Source: Apostichopus californicus (lineage: Eukaryota > Echinodermata > Holothuroidea > Aspidochirotida > Stichopodidae). Taken from it: DNA of 22,268 nt. Below the pieces are notes generated by a model. The model saw only the letters and a list, made by a program, of their open reading frames with translations, did not search any database and had not been told where the DNA came from. The stretch covers positions 1 through 22,268 of the forward strand of contig JAIPMN010004878.1 of the NCBI GenBank assembly GCA_020650975.1. The letters run 5' to 3'. Every line of letters starts with the position of its first letter. Position 1 is the first letter of the stretch. Of this stretch, positions 10,791-19,155 are shown piece after piece. Both the position numbers and the translations under genes were made by a program.

Positions 10791-11783
10791 TCTCCTACAC
10801 AGGCTCTTTAGTGGATAAGCAGTTTGCTAACAGTTTTATTTTCTTCATTCAAACATATAAATAACATTTGTTTTTTTAAGTTTAGAAATGAATTGAATTA
10901 TTCGATTTTGCCAAATGTTCTTTATTCTTCAAATGATGCAACCACCCATGTTGAGGAGGAAACTTCATAGAGGCTCACAAATTGGTCAATGAGAGAAACC
11001 ATAATTATGGACTTACTAGTCTAGTCTACTAATTTGACTCAAATTATGATGATTTATGAGAACGATGAGAAGAATTCTTCAGTTCATTCCACTTGAAATA
11101 TGTTCCATAAAGTAATACAAAATCTAGGACACTTCATTTTCTTTCTTCAGCTCTGATAATACTTGTCTTTATCCGCAGGTAATTTTTCATAAATGTCACG
11201 TAGAGATAAAATATATCTTCAATGGAGCCCGATGTTAATAACAGTAAGTTAATAATTGACGATATCAATGGAAGCAAGCACAAGTCTTAGCCAGGACAAA
11301 CTTCTCTCTCTAACGAAGAACATTTTTATTAATTTATTAGTACCGGTAAGTCGCAGGTATATACAGTCATATCAATTAAATTATCATTTATATTGACAAG
11401 TCAATCTGTAAAAAACCTATTTTTACAGCAAACTGTCAAGAATAAACAGTAGACATACAAGGTATGTTACACTTGAAGATAATGTATAAATGTATCATTA
11501 ATTTTTACCAAAACTGTAGTAGCCACTAACTTTCAGCTATATATTGCTGCGCGTAATCATCAAATGCAAAGAGGTATTTCAAACACTCGGTCGCTGAAGC
11601 AAATTCCAGCACGCCTACCTGATTAATATAAATCTTATTTATCGCAACTATTAATGCAAATATGTTTGACTCTTCTTGCTTGTCGGAGAGATGCTGTTGG
11701 TTCATTGTAAAATGAATTGGTTTGTCATCTCGACACGAATCAATTGTCCTATCTGTGATTGTAACTTGGTTCCTTTGATCAGT
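10791..11783. other. AT-rich stretch without recognisable gene
   Basis: No motif, RNA or element end is recognised between the two small inverted-repeat elements. Confidence 0.5.
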
Positions 11784-11787
11784 TTAA

Positions 11788-12132
11788 AGGGTGTGAAGAC
11801 TCGCGCACAAAGAACCGTCTCATGCCGGTAATCTGACCTAGTTACGAATGAGGTGTTACAGAAGTGTTAGACACCACCATCGATCCAAGAAAATACACAC
11901 ACAGCTTGCTACCGTCGGTAATTAGACACTAGTGTACAGTCAATACATACAGCTACGGTCATTACCCACAACACAGTGTACATTGCAGCGTGGACAGATC
12001 AAAGATAACAAGGTATCATATTTCATTACTGTTTGCATTTTGTAGCGACAAGAAGAAAACGTCATTTGAGAGCAACGGAAAGTTAACTTTTTCAGAGGGC
12101 GGCACGCGGTTTCGGGCGAGTCTTCAATACCT
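11788..12132. mobile_element. 345-bp non-autonomous element flanked by TTAA
   Basis: The left end reads AGGGTGTGAAGACTCGC and the right end, inverted, reads AGGTATTGAAGACTCGC: 14 of 17 bases match, including an unbroken TGAAGACTCGC. Further inward, CCG and TGCCG words also correspond, so the inverted repeat may extend imperfectly to about 40 bp. TTAA directly abuts both ends (11784-11787 and 12133-12136), as expected for a TTAA target-site duplication of piggyBac-like transposons. The end sequence itself does not let me confirm that superfamily. The interior has no convincing coding capacity; the 97-codon minus frame at 11940-12233 crosses the right end and is not a gene. Confidence 0.75.
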
Positions 12133-12136
12133 TTAA

Positions 12137-13901
12137 GCACTGCTAAATAATGCCCCATTCCCAAACATTTGAAACCAAATACTGTTATGAATGTTTCTTT
12201 ACCAAAATTGAATAGTTTATTCCTGGGTTCCAACCGCTAAATTGTCGAAGGGATATTCCAACAGAAAATATGAACTTGATATATTGTAGAGACAGTCAAG
12301 CGGGTTGACAGGATTTCATCTGAGGGGGTGGGGCGGATTCAATTGATTGACTTGTCAACGAGAACGCTTTGTGCTATATATCTGCATGGCGTCCAGCGGC
12401 GAATTTTTTTTAATCCAATCAGTCGAGATTTTAGCCATGTAAAATGATATTACAATGTTCAAAATGCTGCAGCTATTTAGCCTAATATTGATTCGTTGGG
12501 TAGAAATTATTTAAGTAGGTTATAACTCACTCAAATTAGAAGCTAGTTCTAGTGTGGTCTAGTCAAATCCGTGGCACTGTAATTTGCCAAAACAAATTTA
12601 CAATTTGGATAAACTTATAAAGTAAAAGATGGTACAGCGATGAGTTGTTAACAATTGGGATAAGTTTCTATTCCTTTCACTTGTTTTGTCTAAAGTTCTC
12701 ATTTTCGTCTGGAATATTCTTTCAACAGTACAGTTTAAGCAATCTCATTGTCTATGATTTACTATAATTATTGCTTAAATAATTTGTATAAGAAGCTCAT
12801 TTTCATCGAATTAAGCTTCATTCATTCCACAAAACTGTCTGTCCAACGGCATAGTCCATTGGTTTTATAACATTAATCGGCTTAGATCTGCATATTCCTT
12901 GGAACAATATTTCGGTCAAGCCTTTTCTAACGACTGAGAAGTCTGGGTGAGTTCACACGTGCTATGTTGAAATTACTTTATATATCATACTGCAGCTTCC
13001 AAGTAACAATATCGGTTTTACTTCGGACGGTCGAGATAACAAACGATGGTATAGAGTTATAAACATAGACATGATGTAGCAAACATGGTAGCAGGTTATA
13101 TCTCGTTAGGTAGCGTGTGTGGCGAAGGGAGGGGCATTGGGATCTCGTAGCCATGACAGAAAGCAAAATGATAGGATGATATTTAACTTGAGATGCAAAT
13201 GACTGGCATCAATTTGAGAATTCCCGTCAATTACGGATTAACGTCAACTAGTTTAACTGAGCCTTTAAATGCAGTTTGTAATTTTCGTCCAATATATTTT
13301 GGCCCACCAATGTTATGGGGGAGGGGGCAAGTGGGGGGAAACATTTGACTGGATGGGGCATAAAAATACCCCCAAGAACAACAAATGAACAAATAGAGTG
13401 ATTATAACACTCTAAAACCGCCGAATTTATTCTCTGAAACAGCATTGATCTTTGTTGCATATGTTCCAGTATAAAAGATATAGATTACAAAATAGGAAGC
13501 CCTGAACCAGAGACGCATTAAGTTTAGACAGGAGGTTATTTGAAGACAGTTTGTCGAGATATTTGTAGAATTACGAAGAATGATTTAACACCTCCCGTCC
13601 CACTGGACCTGACAGATGGATGGATAGGTTTGACACCTGTTAGTTTCCGCATTGCTTCATGCTGTAAAAGCAAGGCAATTTCTAACAACTGTAGACTGCA
13701 TTTGGGGAACTCTCACGTCAGTATTGTCAAAAATAGGAAAAGTTAGTTGATAGGTTTGGAAATGTTATATCTTCCTAAGTGTTCATATGAACAGTATAAT
13801 CATTTTCATAACAATACATTCATGTTTTCAAATTTAAAATTAGTGACTAATTGGTTATCCAGTGAATCTTTTCGATTTAACATGATTTTTCAAAGCCCCC
13901 C
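12137..13901. other. AT-rich stretch, nothing recognised
   Basis: No supported gene. G-rich patches occur near 12324-12340 and 13315-13338, the latter with GGGGGAGGGGG and a six-G block. Frames at 12978-13166, 13248-13460 and 13540-13746 lack recognisable features. Confidence 0.5.
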
Positions 13902-13916
13902 CCCCTCCCCCGCTTT

Positions 13917-14055
13917 CTGGTCACTTCGCCCAACAACCATTTCGCCCAACTGCCATTTCGCCCAACTAGCATGGTCATTTCGCCCAACCAGCATGGTCAT
14001 TTCGCCTAACCAGCATGGTCATTTCGCCCAACCTTGTTGGTCATTTCGCCCAACC
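13917..14055 (+). repeat. Left subterminal array, seven TTCGCCCAAC words
   Basis: The words begin near 13925, 13941, 13957, 13979, 14001, 14023 and 14045. The first three have 16-bp spacing and the last four 22-bp spacing, the longer unit adding AGCATGG. One copy has CGCCTAAC instead of CGCCCAAC. Repeated words near transposon ends often serve as transposase-binding sites; that role is inferred. Confidence 0.9.
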
Positions 14056-14416
14056 ATTTTTTTACTCATCTTCAGTCAGAATAATATCACTTTTTCTATT
14101 TCACTAGTTCAATTTGATTTATTTTGGGTTATATTACTTCGTGGTAGGTAAATAAAGTGATGTCCGTTCGATATCGATCGGAGACTGAGCAGTTATTTCG
14201 GGTATAATGGGAGGATTACACTACTTTAGGCGGTTACGCATACAATGGAAGTTATATTATTATACAAACAAAGGAGAATCGGTCTCCATAAAAACCTATC
14301 AAACCTAACCCCTAAAACACTGATCCATCCTACCGACTCTAACCACTGTAACGTTAACACTTCCCGAACGTTTCCTTATTAAATTGACCAATATTGAAGT
14401 ATAATATTTAATCAAT

Positions 14417-14506
14417 GTTGGGCGAAATGACCAACAAGGTTGGGCGAAATGGTAAGGTTGGGCGAAATGGCAGTTGGGCGAAATGGTTGTTGGGCGAAGT
14501 GACCAG
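14417..14506 (-). repeat. Right subterminal array, five inverted TTCGCCCAAC words
   Basis: The complementary word GTTGGGCGAA recurs with its CGAA at 14423, 14445, 14463, 14479 and 14495. The outer 50 bp match the left arm without a mismatch, which implies either recent insertion or gene conversion between the arms. Confidence 0.9.
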
Positions 14507-14520
14507 CTTCCCCTCCCCCG

Positions 14521-14978
14521 ACGTATATCATCAATGTAATGAATAACATACTGGCAGGATACATACAAAAAAAACGTTTGTAGAGAGTATCGAAAATATT
14601 GTCCAGCAATATATTTGAATCACTGAACACAGAGTTCTAATAACTTCAACAAAATTCACAAATTTAATATCAATTATACAGCCCAGCTGGTTAATTACGT
14701 TAAGATAATAGCTTAAAGCCTCACCGAAGAGGTTGAAATGCATATGGACTTATAGCCTACCAGTTCGGAGATTTTCTATACCGTGAAACTGATCGAATTC
14801 TTGTTAAAAGAGGTCTAACTCCTTTTCTGTACAAGCGTGTTATTTAGTTTGACATTCTTTCAAACGCATTAGAAATATGTGATTCATTCACGACTGATTC
14901 ATTCAGCACGATATGAAATTTTCTCTTAGTAATTCCTTCCGATTTTTTTTTGCACTGGTTAAACATAATGTATATATG
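14521..14978. other. AT-rich stretch without recognisable gene
   Basis: Overlapping short frames on the minus strand (14531-14743, 14844-15047) have no recognisable motif. The region separates the TTCGCCCAAC element from the U2-headed repeats. Confidence 0.5.
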
Positions 14979-15298
14979 TCGCTTCTCGGCATTTTGGCTA
15001 AGATCATGTGTAGTATCTGTTCCCTTTCGAGGGGAATGTTGATGCACACCCGACGATGATCACACAGTCACAGTCCCGATGCAAGGGGACTGGGACTGAG
15101 AGCGGATCAGTCGTTTCCTTAAAAAAACATCATGTGTAGTATCTGTTCCCTTTCGAGGGGATTAGTGATACACCCCCGACGATGATCACACATGCAGCCA
15201 CAGGCCCGATGCAAGGGGACTGGGGTTGAGAGCGGATCAGTCGTTCTGTTGTTTGGTTTTCGTGCCCAAGTTCTTTCCTGGGTGACGTTCCTTAAAAA
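14979..15298 (+). repeat. U2-snRNA-headed composite repeat (candidate SINE, two body units)
   Basis: Bases 14979-15022 match nucleotides 2-45 of U2 snRNA with two mismatches, beginning TCGCTTCTCGGCATTTTGGC and including GTGTAGTATCTGTTC, the branch-point-recognition segment. Homology then ends and an unrelated body of about 90 bp begins with the hairpin TTCCCTTTCGAGGGGAA. The segment 15003-15115 is repeated at 15129-15245, starting at U2 nucleotide ~26, so the second unit lacks the extreme 5' head. Both units run on to TTCCTTAAAAA, the second after an extra ~42 bases. No Sm site or U2 3' domain is present, so this is not a working U2 gene. It resembles SINEs whose heads come from snRNA genes (SINEU families are described from crocodilians). 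A template-switched U2 retropseudogene that was later tandemly duplicated is the alternative. Confidence 0.8.
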
Positions 15299-15318
15299 GT
15301 AGTAAATGAATAACATAA

Positions 15319-15350
15319 GTCGCTTCTCGGCCTTTTGGCTAAGATCATGT
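15319..15350 (+). ncRNA. U2 snRNA 5'-end fragment (third head)
   Basis: Bases 15320-15347 match U2 nucleotides 2-29 exactly, TCGCTTCTCGGCCTTTTGGC onward to GATCA, and share the same A-to-T change just after. Homology is lost past 15350, though ATCTGATA at about 15365 may be a faint trace of U2 stem-loop IIa. It sits right after the A-rich tail of the previous unit, in the same orientation. It is too short to be a functional snRNA gene and is best read as a truncated third unit. Confidence 0.8.
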
Positions 15351-15859
15351 ACAGTGCTGACAAATCTGATAAATCGGTAGCATGTGCTATTAGGTTTACA
15401 GTCATAACTGAGGATACTGTATGTGTAATCCCAACTAGATCAACGACTAGCCTAAACTGCATGTGATATATACGAACAAGATTGGCTAACTGAGGCGATG
15501 TTAACAATAACTCTCATTGCAAAGTCTACACAATGTAGAAAAAGAAACTTGAATTTGAAAATTATTTGACTTACTTAAATTTCCCCACAGAGTAAACTTA
15601 AGTAAATGCCGCGCGCTGTGTAAATTCTAAACTCCTTATCGTACAAGGAAGGTTCACAAACATAGCTATTCATGAAAGCTTGTGTGAGTTATGCAGTTAT
15701 TGCATGTGTAACCATATTGGTTTTCCCCTTCCACACGGGAAACACCATTTTCAAGTGTTCTGAGGATGTAATTCACCCCTTTCCCCTTAAAGGGTATTTA
15801 CACATTATCATTTTGAAAGTTCCTAATAAAACAAATTGAAAACGGGGTTTATGATAAAA
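15351..15859. other. Non-coding stretch without recognisable feature
   Basis: No gene or element end is recognised. The stretch contains pyrimidine-rich CCCCTTTCCCCTTAAAGGG near 15776-15795 and ends where LINE homology begins. Confidence 0.5.
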
Positions 15860-16111
15860 GGTAATTAATTTAATTTTGGGATAAAGTTGAAAAGAATAAG
15901 TTCATTAACTATCGTCCCATTTCTGTCCTACCATGTCTGTCAAAGATCTTAGAAAGACTAATGTACAATAGAAATTATTAGTTTCTTCAAAAAATATAAT
16001 ATAGGCCCTACTGCCAAATTGTCAATATCACTTCCGACCCTGGCCGCTCTACAGAACTTGCTCTTATAGACACCATGGACAAACTCAACAAAGCTTCAGT
16101 TAACCAGAATG
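15860..16111 (+). pseudogene. LINE reverse transcriptase, N-terminal part
   Basis: The reading includes DKVEKN, then NYRPISVLPCLSKILERL with LMYNR, the hallmark entry block of non-LTR reverse transcriptases. After frameshifts it continues as PGRSTELALIDTMDKLNKAS, corresponding to the FR.G.ST..A finger/palm segment. The stop TAG after MYNRNY and a shift before PGRST show decay. Homology stops at VNQN (about 16111) and resumes at 17758 at the next expected residue, so the break is an insertion and not a deletion. Confidence 0.9.
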
Positions 16112-16342
16112 CAAAATGCATTGAGGTTTCGTTGACTTCAATGAACTAGACTTCTGCTTGTTAGTATAACCAGAACTAGCTGTTACAATAACACTATGGC
16201 ATGATAAACACAGGTCAGTCTTCTGTATGTGGCTATACACACCTACATAAAAAACTAGAGGGGTCTTGTACTCATTGTTATGAATCCACACACCAAGTAT
16301 TAGAGGTATCCACGATTTCCATCGTTACATATCATGGCACTG

Positions 16343-16565
16343 GAGGTCAAAGTTCACCCAAATGCAGGTCGACTATTGGATTACAATAGCGTAACTCCCA
16401 ACCTTGATGGACATTTGGTTATCAAGTTACTGCAAAAATACTAGTTTTTGACCCCTAATTGACCTTTGTTAACCTTGGATCACATGACTGTTATATTGGG
16501 AAATGATCCTTTACCCCATTCACAACTAGTCCACAAATATCAACCATGTAGGACCCTGTCAATGG
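16343..16565 (+). repeat. 222-bp direct repeat, copy 1
   Basis: It runs from GAGGTCAAAGTTCACC through TATTGGATTACAATAG, TTTTTGACCCCTAATTGACC, CTTGGATCACATGAC and CCCCATTCACAACTA to ACCCTGTCAATGG. It is about 85-90% identical by eye to 17309-17530. Its second half is repeated again in diverged form at about 16575-16735. Confidence 0.85.
16344..16356 (+). promoter_or_regulatory. DR1 nuclear-receptor-type motif AGGTCAAAGTTCA
   Basis: Two AGGTCA-like half-sites in direct repeat with a 1-bp spacer match the DR1 consensus bound by HNF4/RXR-type receptors. The motif sits inside the repeated 222-bp unit. Function is not shown by the sequence. Confidence 0.4.
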
Positions 16566-17047
16566 TAATTTCACAGGTTATTGCCAAAAAACACATTTTG
16601 ACCCATAATTGACCTTTAGTGACCTTGGATCACATCACGGTTATTTTAGAAAACGTGCCCCTACTTCATTCACAACTTGTCCCCATATATCAGCCATGTC
16701 AGACGTCGTGACTAGAAGTTGTTGCAAAACTTAGCATAATTTGGCAGTTTTTTGCACATAAGCAACCTTGAATGACCTTGGATGGCCTAAGGGTTTTTAT
16801 CAAAAATGTTCCCCTTGATGTCCTAAAATCTGTCCTATAATTGTTATTTGCTCCAATGTACACACACACAATGTTATTGCTAAAAAGGTATCAAAACCAA
16901 CCTTTGGCCCCTCATAACTTGAGAACCTGGTGTCCGATTAAAGCGGGAGTTGGTTTCCTCTATAGAGCACACAGAGCTCTATCATATATCAAAATATTGA
17001 CAAACTTTTGCCCTGTATCTCCTAAAATGAGCATATTTTTCAAGATT

Positions 17048-17068
17048 TGACCTTTGACCTTTTGACCT
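17048..17068 (-). promoter_or_regulatory. DR1 motif with a third half-site
   Basis: The plus strand reads TGACCT T TGACCT TT TGACCT: three perfect half-sites, the first two spaced as a DR1 and the next pair as a DR2, on the minus strand as AGGTCA. This is a perfect receptor-type match within repeat DNA; use in vivo is unknown. Confidence 0.4.
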
Positions 17069-17308
17069 CGCGGTCAGATATATTTTGACACGCTGATTCC
17101 AAAAAGCAATATGACAAGTCTGTACGACCATCCTAACTGTACTTATTAAAAAAAAACAAAAGAATTGACCTCTGATAACTTCGCACACGAAGGTCGCACA
17201 GGGGTCAACCCATGGACAATTTTGATCGGAAAGTACCTTTGAGATCCGATTATGGCCACGAAAATTCAAATAACCAAAAAACTAATAAAGGTCACCGGAG
17301 GTCAACCT

Positions 17309-17530
17309 GAGGTCAAAGGTCACCTAGATGCGGGTCCACTACTGGATTACAATAGTGTAACTCCAAACCTTGACGGACATTTTGTTCTCAAGTTAGCAAA
17401 AATACTAGTTTTTGACCCCTGATTGACCCTTTTTGACCTTGGATCACATGACCGTTATGTTTGGAAACGATCCCTTACCCCATTCACAACTACTCCCAAA
17501 ATATCAACCATGTCGGACCCTGTCAATGGG
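17309..17530 (+). repeat. 222-bp direct repeat, copy 2
   Basis: This is the partner of 16343-16565, with the same order of landmarks (ACTGGATTACAATAG, GGATCACATGACCG, CCCTGTCAATGGG). Copy 2 starts with a perfect AGGTCAAAGGTCA where copy 1 has AGGTCAAAGTTCA. Confidence 0.85.
17310..17322 (+). promoter_or_regulatory. Perfect DR1 motif AGGTCAAAGGTCA
   Basis: A perfect direct repeat of AGGTCA with a 1-bp spacer at the start of repeat copy 2, preceded by GGAGGTCAACCTG, which contains another half-site. Same caveat: motif match only. Confidence 0.4.
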
Positions 17531-17757
17531 AGTTATTGCTTGTTTTAATATTTTGGTATTTGGCCTCTAACTAACTTTTGGTGACCTTCACAGGCACCAA
17601 CAATAGGGCACATCTAATCAATGTTGTACTCATATACACCAAATATTAGATTGGTCCAAGCTTCCCTACTTGAGATATCGTGTTTACAAGCGAGGCGTCA
17701 CACACACACACTCACACTCTCCGCCTGCATGAATGCATAGGTTACGATTATCATCGA

Positions 17758-18168
17758 AACCAAAAATGAAACTTCCTTTGGGATTTTACTCTACCTGTCA
17801 ATAGCCTTTGACACCATTGATCATGAAACTCTCCTTATTAAACTAGCAAATTATGGTTTCAGAGGGGTCTCACATAACTGGATTAGAAGCTATAGTCCGG
17901 CAGTATCTAACAGAGAGCGATTCACTTCCTTGAAGGGCGTTAAGCCTGAACTAAGTAAGGTAAAATGTGGAGTGTTCCTCAAGGTTCCATTCTGGGACCC
18001 CTTCTCTTCATCGTGTATATTAATGACTTGACTTATGTATCTAAGAATGCTTCACTTGTATTATTTGCTGACGACGCGAATATCTTCTTCAGTGAATCTT
18101 ACCCACATCGCCTGGAGGAACTGGTGTGTGTCGTGAACTTAAGCTATATTTTTCTTGGTTTGCTGTAA
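17758..18168 (+). pseudogene. LINE reverse transcriptase core, catalytic motifs A-C
   Basis: Reverse transcriptase copies the element's RNA at the nicked target. Motif A region reads GILLYLSIAFDTIDH. The usual pattern is L-D-L-S-x-A-F-D, so the first, metal-binding aspartate has become tyrosine (TAC). Next come LLIKLANYGFRGVSHNWIRS, a shifted segment around SNRER, and KVKCGV. One more shift leads to the open frame 17965-18168, which reads VPQGSILGPLLFIVYINDL (motif B) and LVLFADDANIFF (motif C, intact ADD). At least two frameshifts (near 17905 and 17972) and the lost aspartate make it inactive. Motif order and spacing match Jockey/CR1/L2-group RTs. Confidence 0.95.
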
Positions 18169-18930
18169 ATAAACTCTCACTGAATGTGGCAAAAATGAGT
18201 TATATATGGTCTTCAATAACCTAACTAGCAAGGGTAGTTTTGAGTTGAATATTTCCATCGATGTAAATCTTTGTAACGTGTTGATATGTTAAATTCCTCG
18301 GCGCCTATATTGATTCTATAAGCTATCATGGGAGCGATCATATTTGTAATGTTGCATCTCAGATTGCTAAAATCGTTGGTATGCTATAGGAAGGCTGAAG
18401 GATGTGCTTACTAGAAATGTTCTCCGTACAATCTATGTTACTTTAATCTACCTCCACCTTAGCTACTGTAGGTTATTTGGTCTAGTGCTAGTCATTCTCA
18501 ACTGAATAGGCTAAATATTCTACAAGATGTGCTATCAGACACATCACTTTTTCCAAACCACGTGACCACCTCAATCATTTATTCAAGTCACTGAACCTAT
18601 AATGAAACTTACTAACATAACAAACGCCAGTATTGCTACTTTCACCTATCGCATTCACGACAGGCTTTTACCTGATTACTTTTCAAACGTATACTTTACA
18701 CACAACTTCTCAATCCACAATACTTGACAGTCTACATTCCTGCATCAAGACACCATCCAAACTTCTTCACATTATAAAACTCTCCGTAACCTCCCTTATT
18801 CTGTAACCGCTAAGCCAAGCATTCAATCTTTTAGAAAAACCGTCTTGCGTTATCTTGTTGACAGCTATACTTTTAAGTGCAAGCTCAATTCTTGTTTTCA
18901 TTTGCAGTACTTGGATTGATTTTGTAGAAT
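18169..18930 (+). pseudogene. LINE ORF2 C-terminal region
   Basis: Pieces in alternating frames give WFAVNKLSLNVAK and YMVFNN, then VKFLGAYIDS, HICNVASQIAKIVGML, RLKDVLTRNVLRTIYVTLIY, LHLSYC, IWSSASHSQLNRLNILQ, AIRHITFSKPRDHLNHLF, YRIHDRLLPDYFSNVYF, NFSIHNT and LRNLPYSVTAKPSIQSFRKT. This is the thumb and post-RT region of CR1/L2-like ORF2, including the usual IH.(Y)NT and LP.S....SFK landmarks. At least five frameshifts or stops are present. The ORF ends near 18930 in the 3' UTR. Confidence 0.9.
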
Positions 18931-19155
18931 GTATTGTTATACATATCTTTTATATCAACTTGCTGTTAATTTATCATGGGTGAGGAAGGGGAGTGGCCAG
19001 TGGGGTTTAATGGGAGTGAATTGGGGATGTCTTACATTTTTCTGTACTTTGTGGTTTAACATAGCTGTTTCTTTCCTGCTAGTCTTCGTAGTTATTCATA
19101 TTTTCGATTTTGTGTGTGTGTATTGTATACAAAATGGAGTGCACATTTTCAAGCC

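Larger units (their letters stand above)
13902..14520. mobile_element. ~600-bp element with perfect 50-bp inverted repeats made of TTTCGCCCAAC words
   Basis: Bases 13917-13966 are exactly the reverse complement of 14457-14506. Each arm is itself tandem: the word TTCGCCCAAC occurs seven times on the left (spacing 16, 16, 22, 22, 22, 22 bp) and five times, inverted, on the right (16, 16, 18, 22 bp). The innermost left unit (ACCTTGTTGGTCATTTCGCC) also has its partner on the right, so the arms differ mainly by a gain or loss of 22-bp AGCATGGTCATTTCGCC units. An 11-bp direct repeat, CCCCTCCCCCG, flanks it at 13902-13912 and 14510-14520. It would be a long target duplication, in the range seen for Mutator-like elements, but its simple sequence weakens that. 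The 350-bp interior is AT-rich and non-coding. The 134-codon frame at 13747-14151 is mostly this repeat translated. Confidence 0.85.
16112..17757. mobile_element. ~1.65-kb repeat-rich insertion inside the LINE RT
   Basis: The block splits the LINE between two adjoining codons. The junctions carry AACCAGAATG (16102-16111) and AACCAAAAATG (17758-17768), a possible diverged target duplication. Inside is a modular family rich in TGACCTTTGACC-like words. A ~222-bp unit occurs at 16343-16565 and 17309-17530, with a partial copy at about 16575-16735. A ~65-bp unit (TTGTACTCAT ... CACCAARTATTAGA ... ATATC) occurs at 16266-16336 and 17624-17682. The right part ends in a CA-rich run (17697-17716), then CCGCCTGCATGAATGCATAGG. 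The left interior and the inverted right end share GGTTTCGWTGA. No protein is encoded that I recognise. It may be a non-autonomous transposon or a composite; class unknown. Confidence 0.7.

Noticed and set aside
11940..12233. 97-codon minus frame with several cysteines
   Set aside because: It spans the right end of the TTAA-flanked element into unrelated DNA and matches no family I recognise.
13747..14151. 134-codon open frame, the longest in the window
   Set aside because: Half of it is the TTTCGCCCAAC array translated (repeated FRPT/SPN/FAQ words). It crosses a transposon boundary and poly-C, with no domain.
14979..15350. A functional U2 snRNA gene
   Set aside because: Only the first 28-44 nucleotides are present; the Sm site and stem-loops III and IV are absent.
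16982..17269. 95-codon minus frame
   Set aside because: It lies inside the repeat insertion and has no motif; it is probably chance openness.
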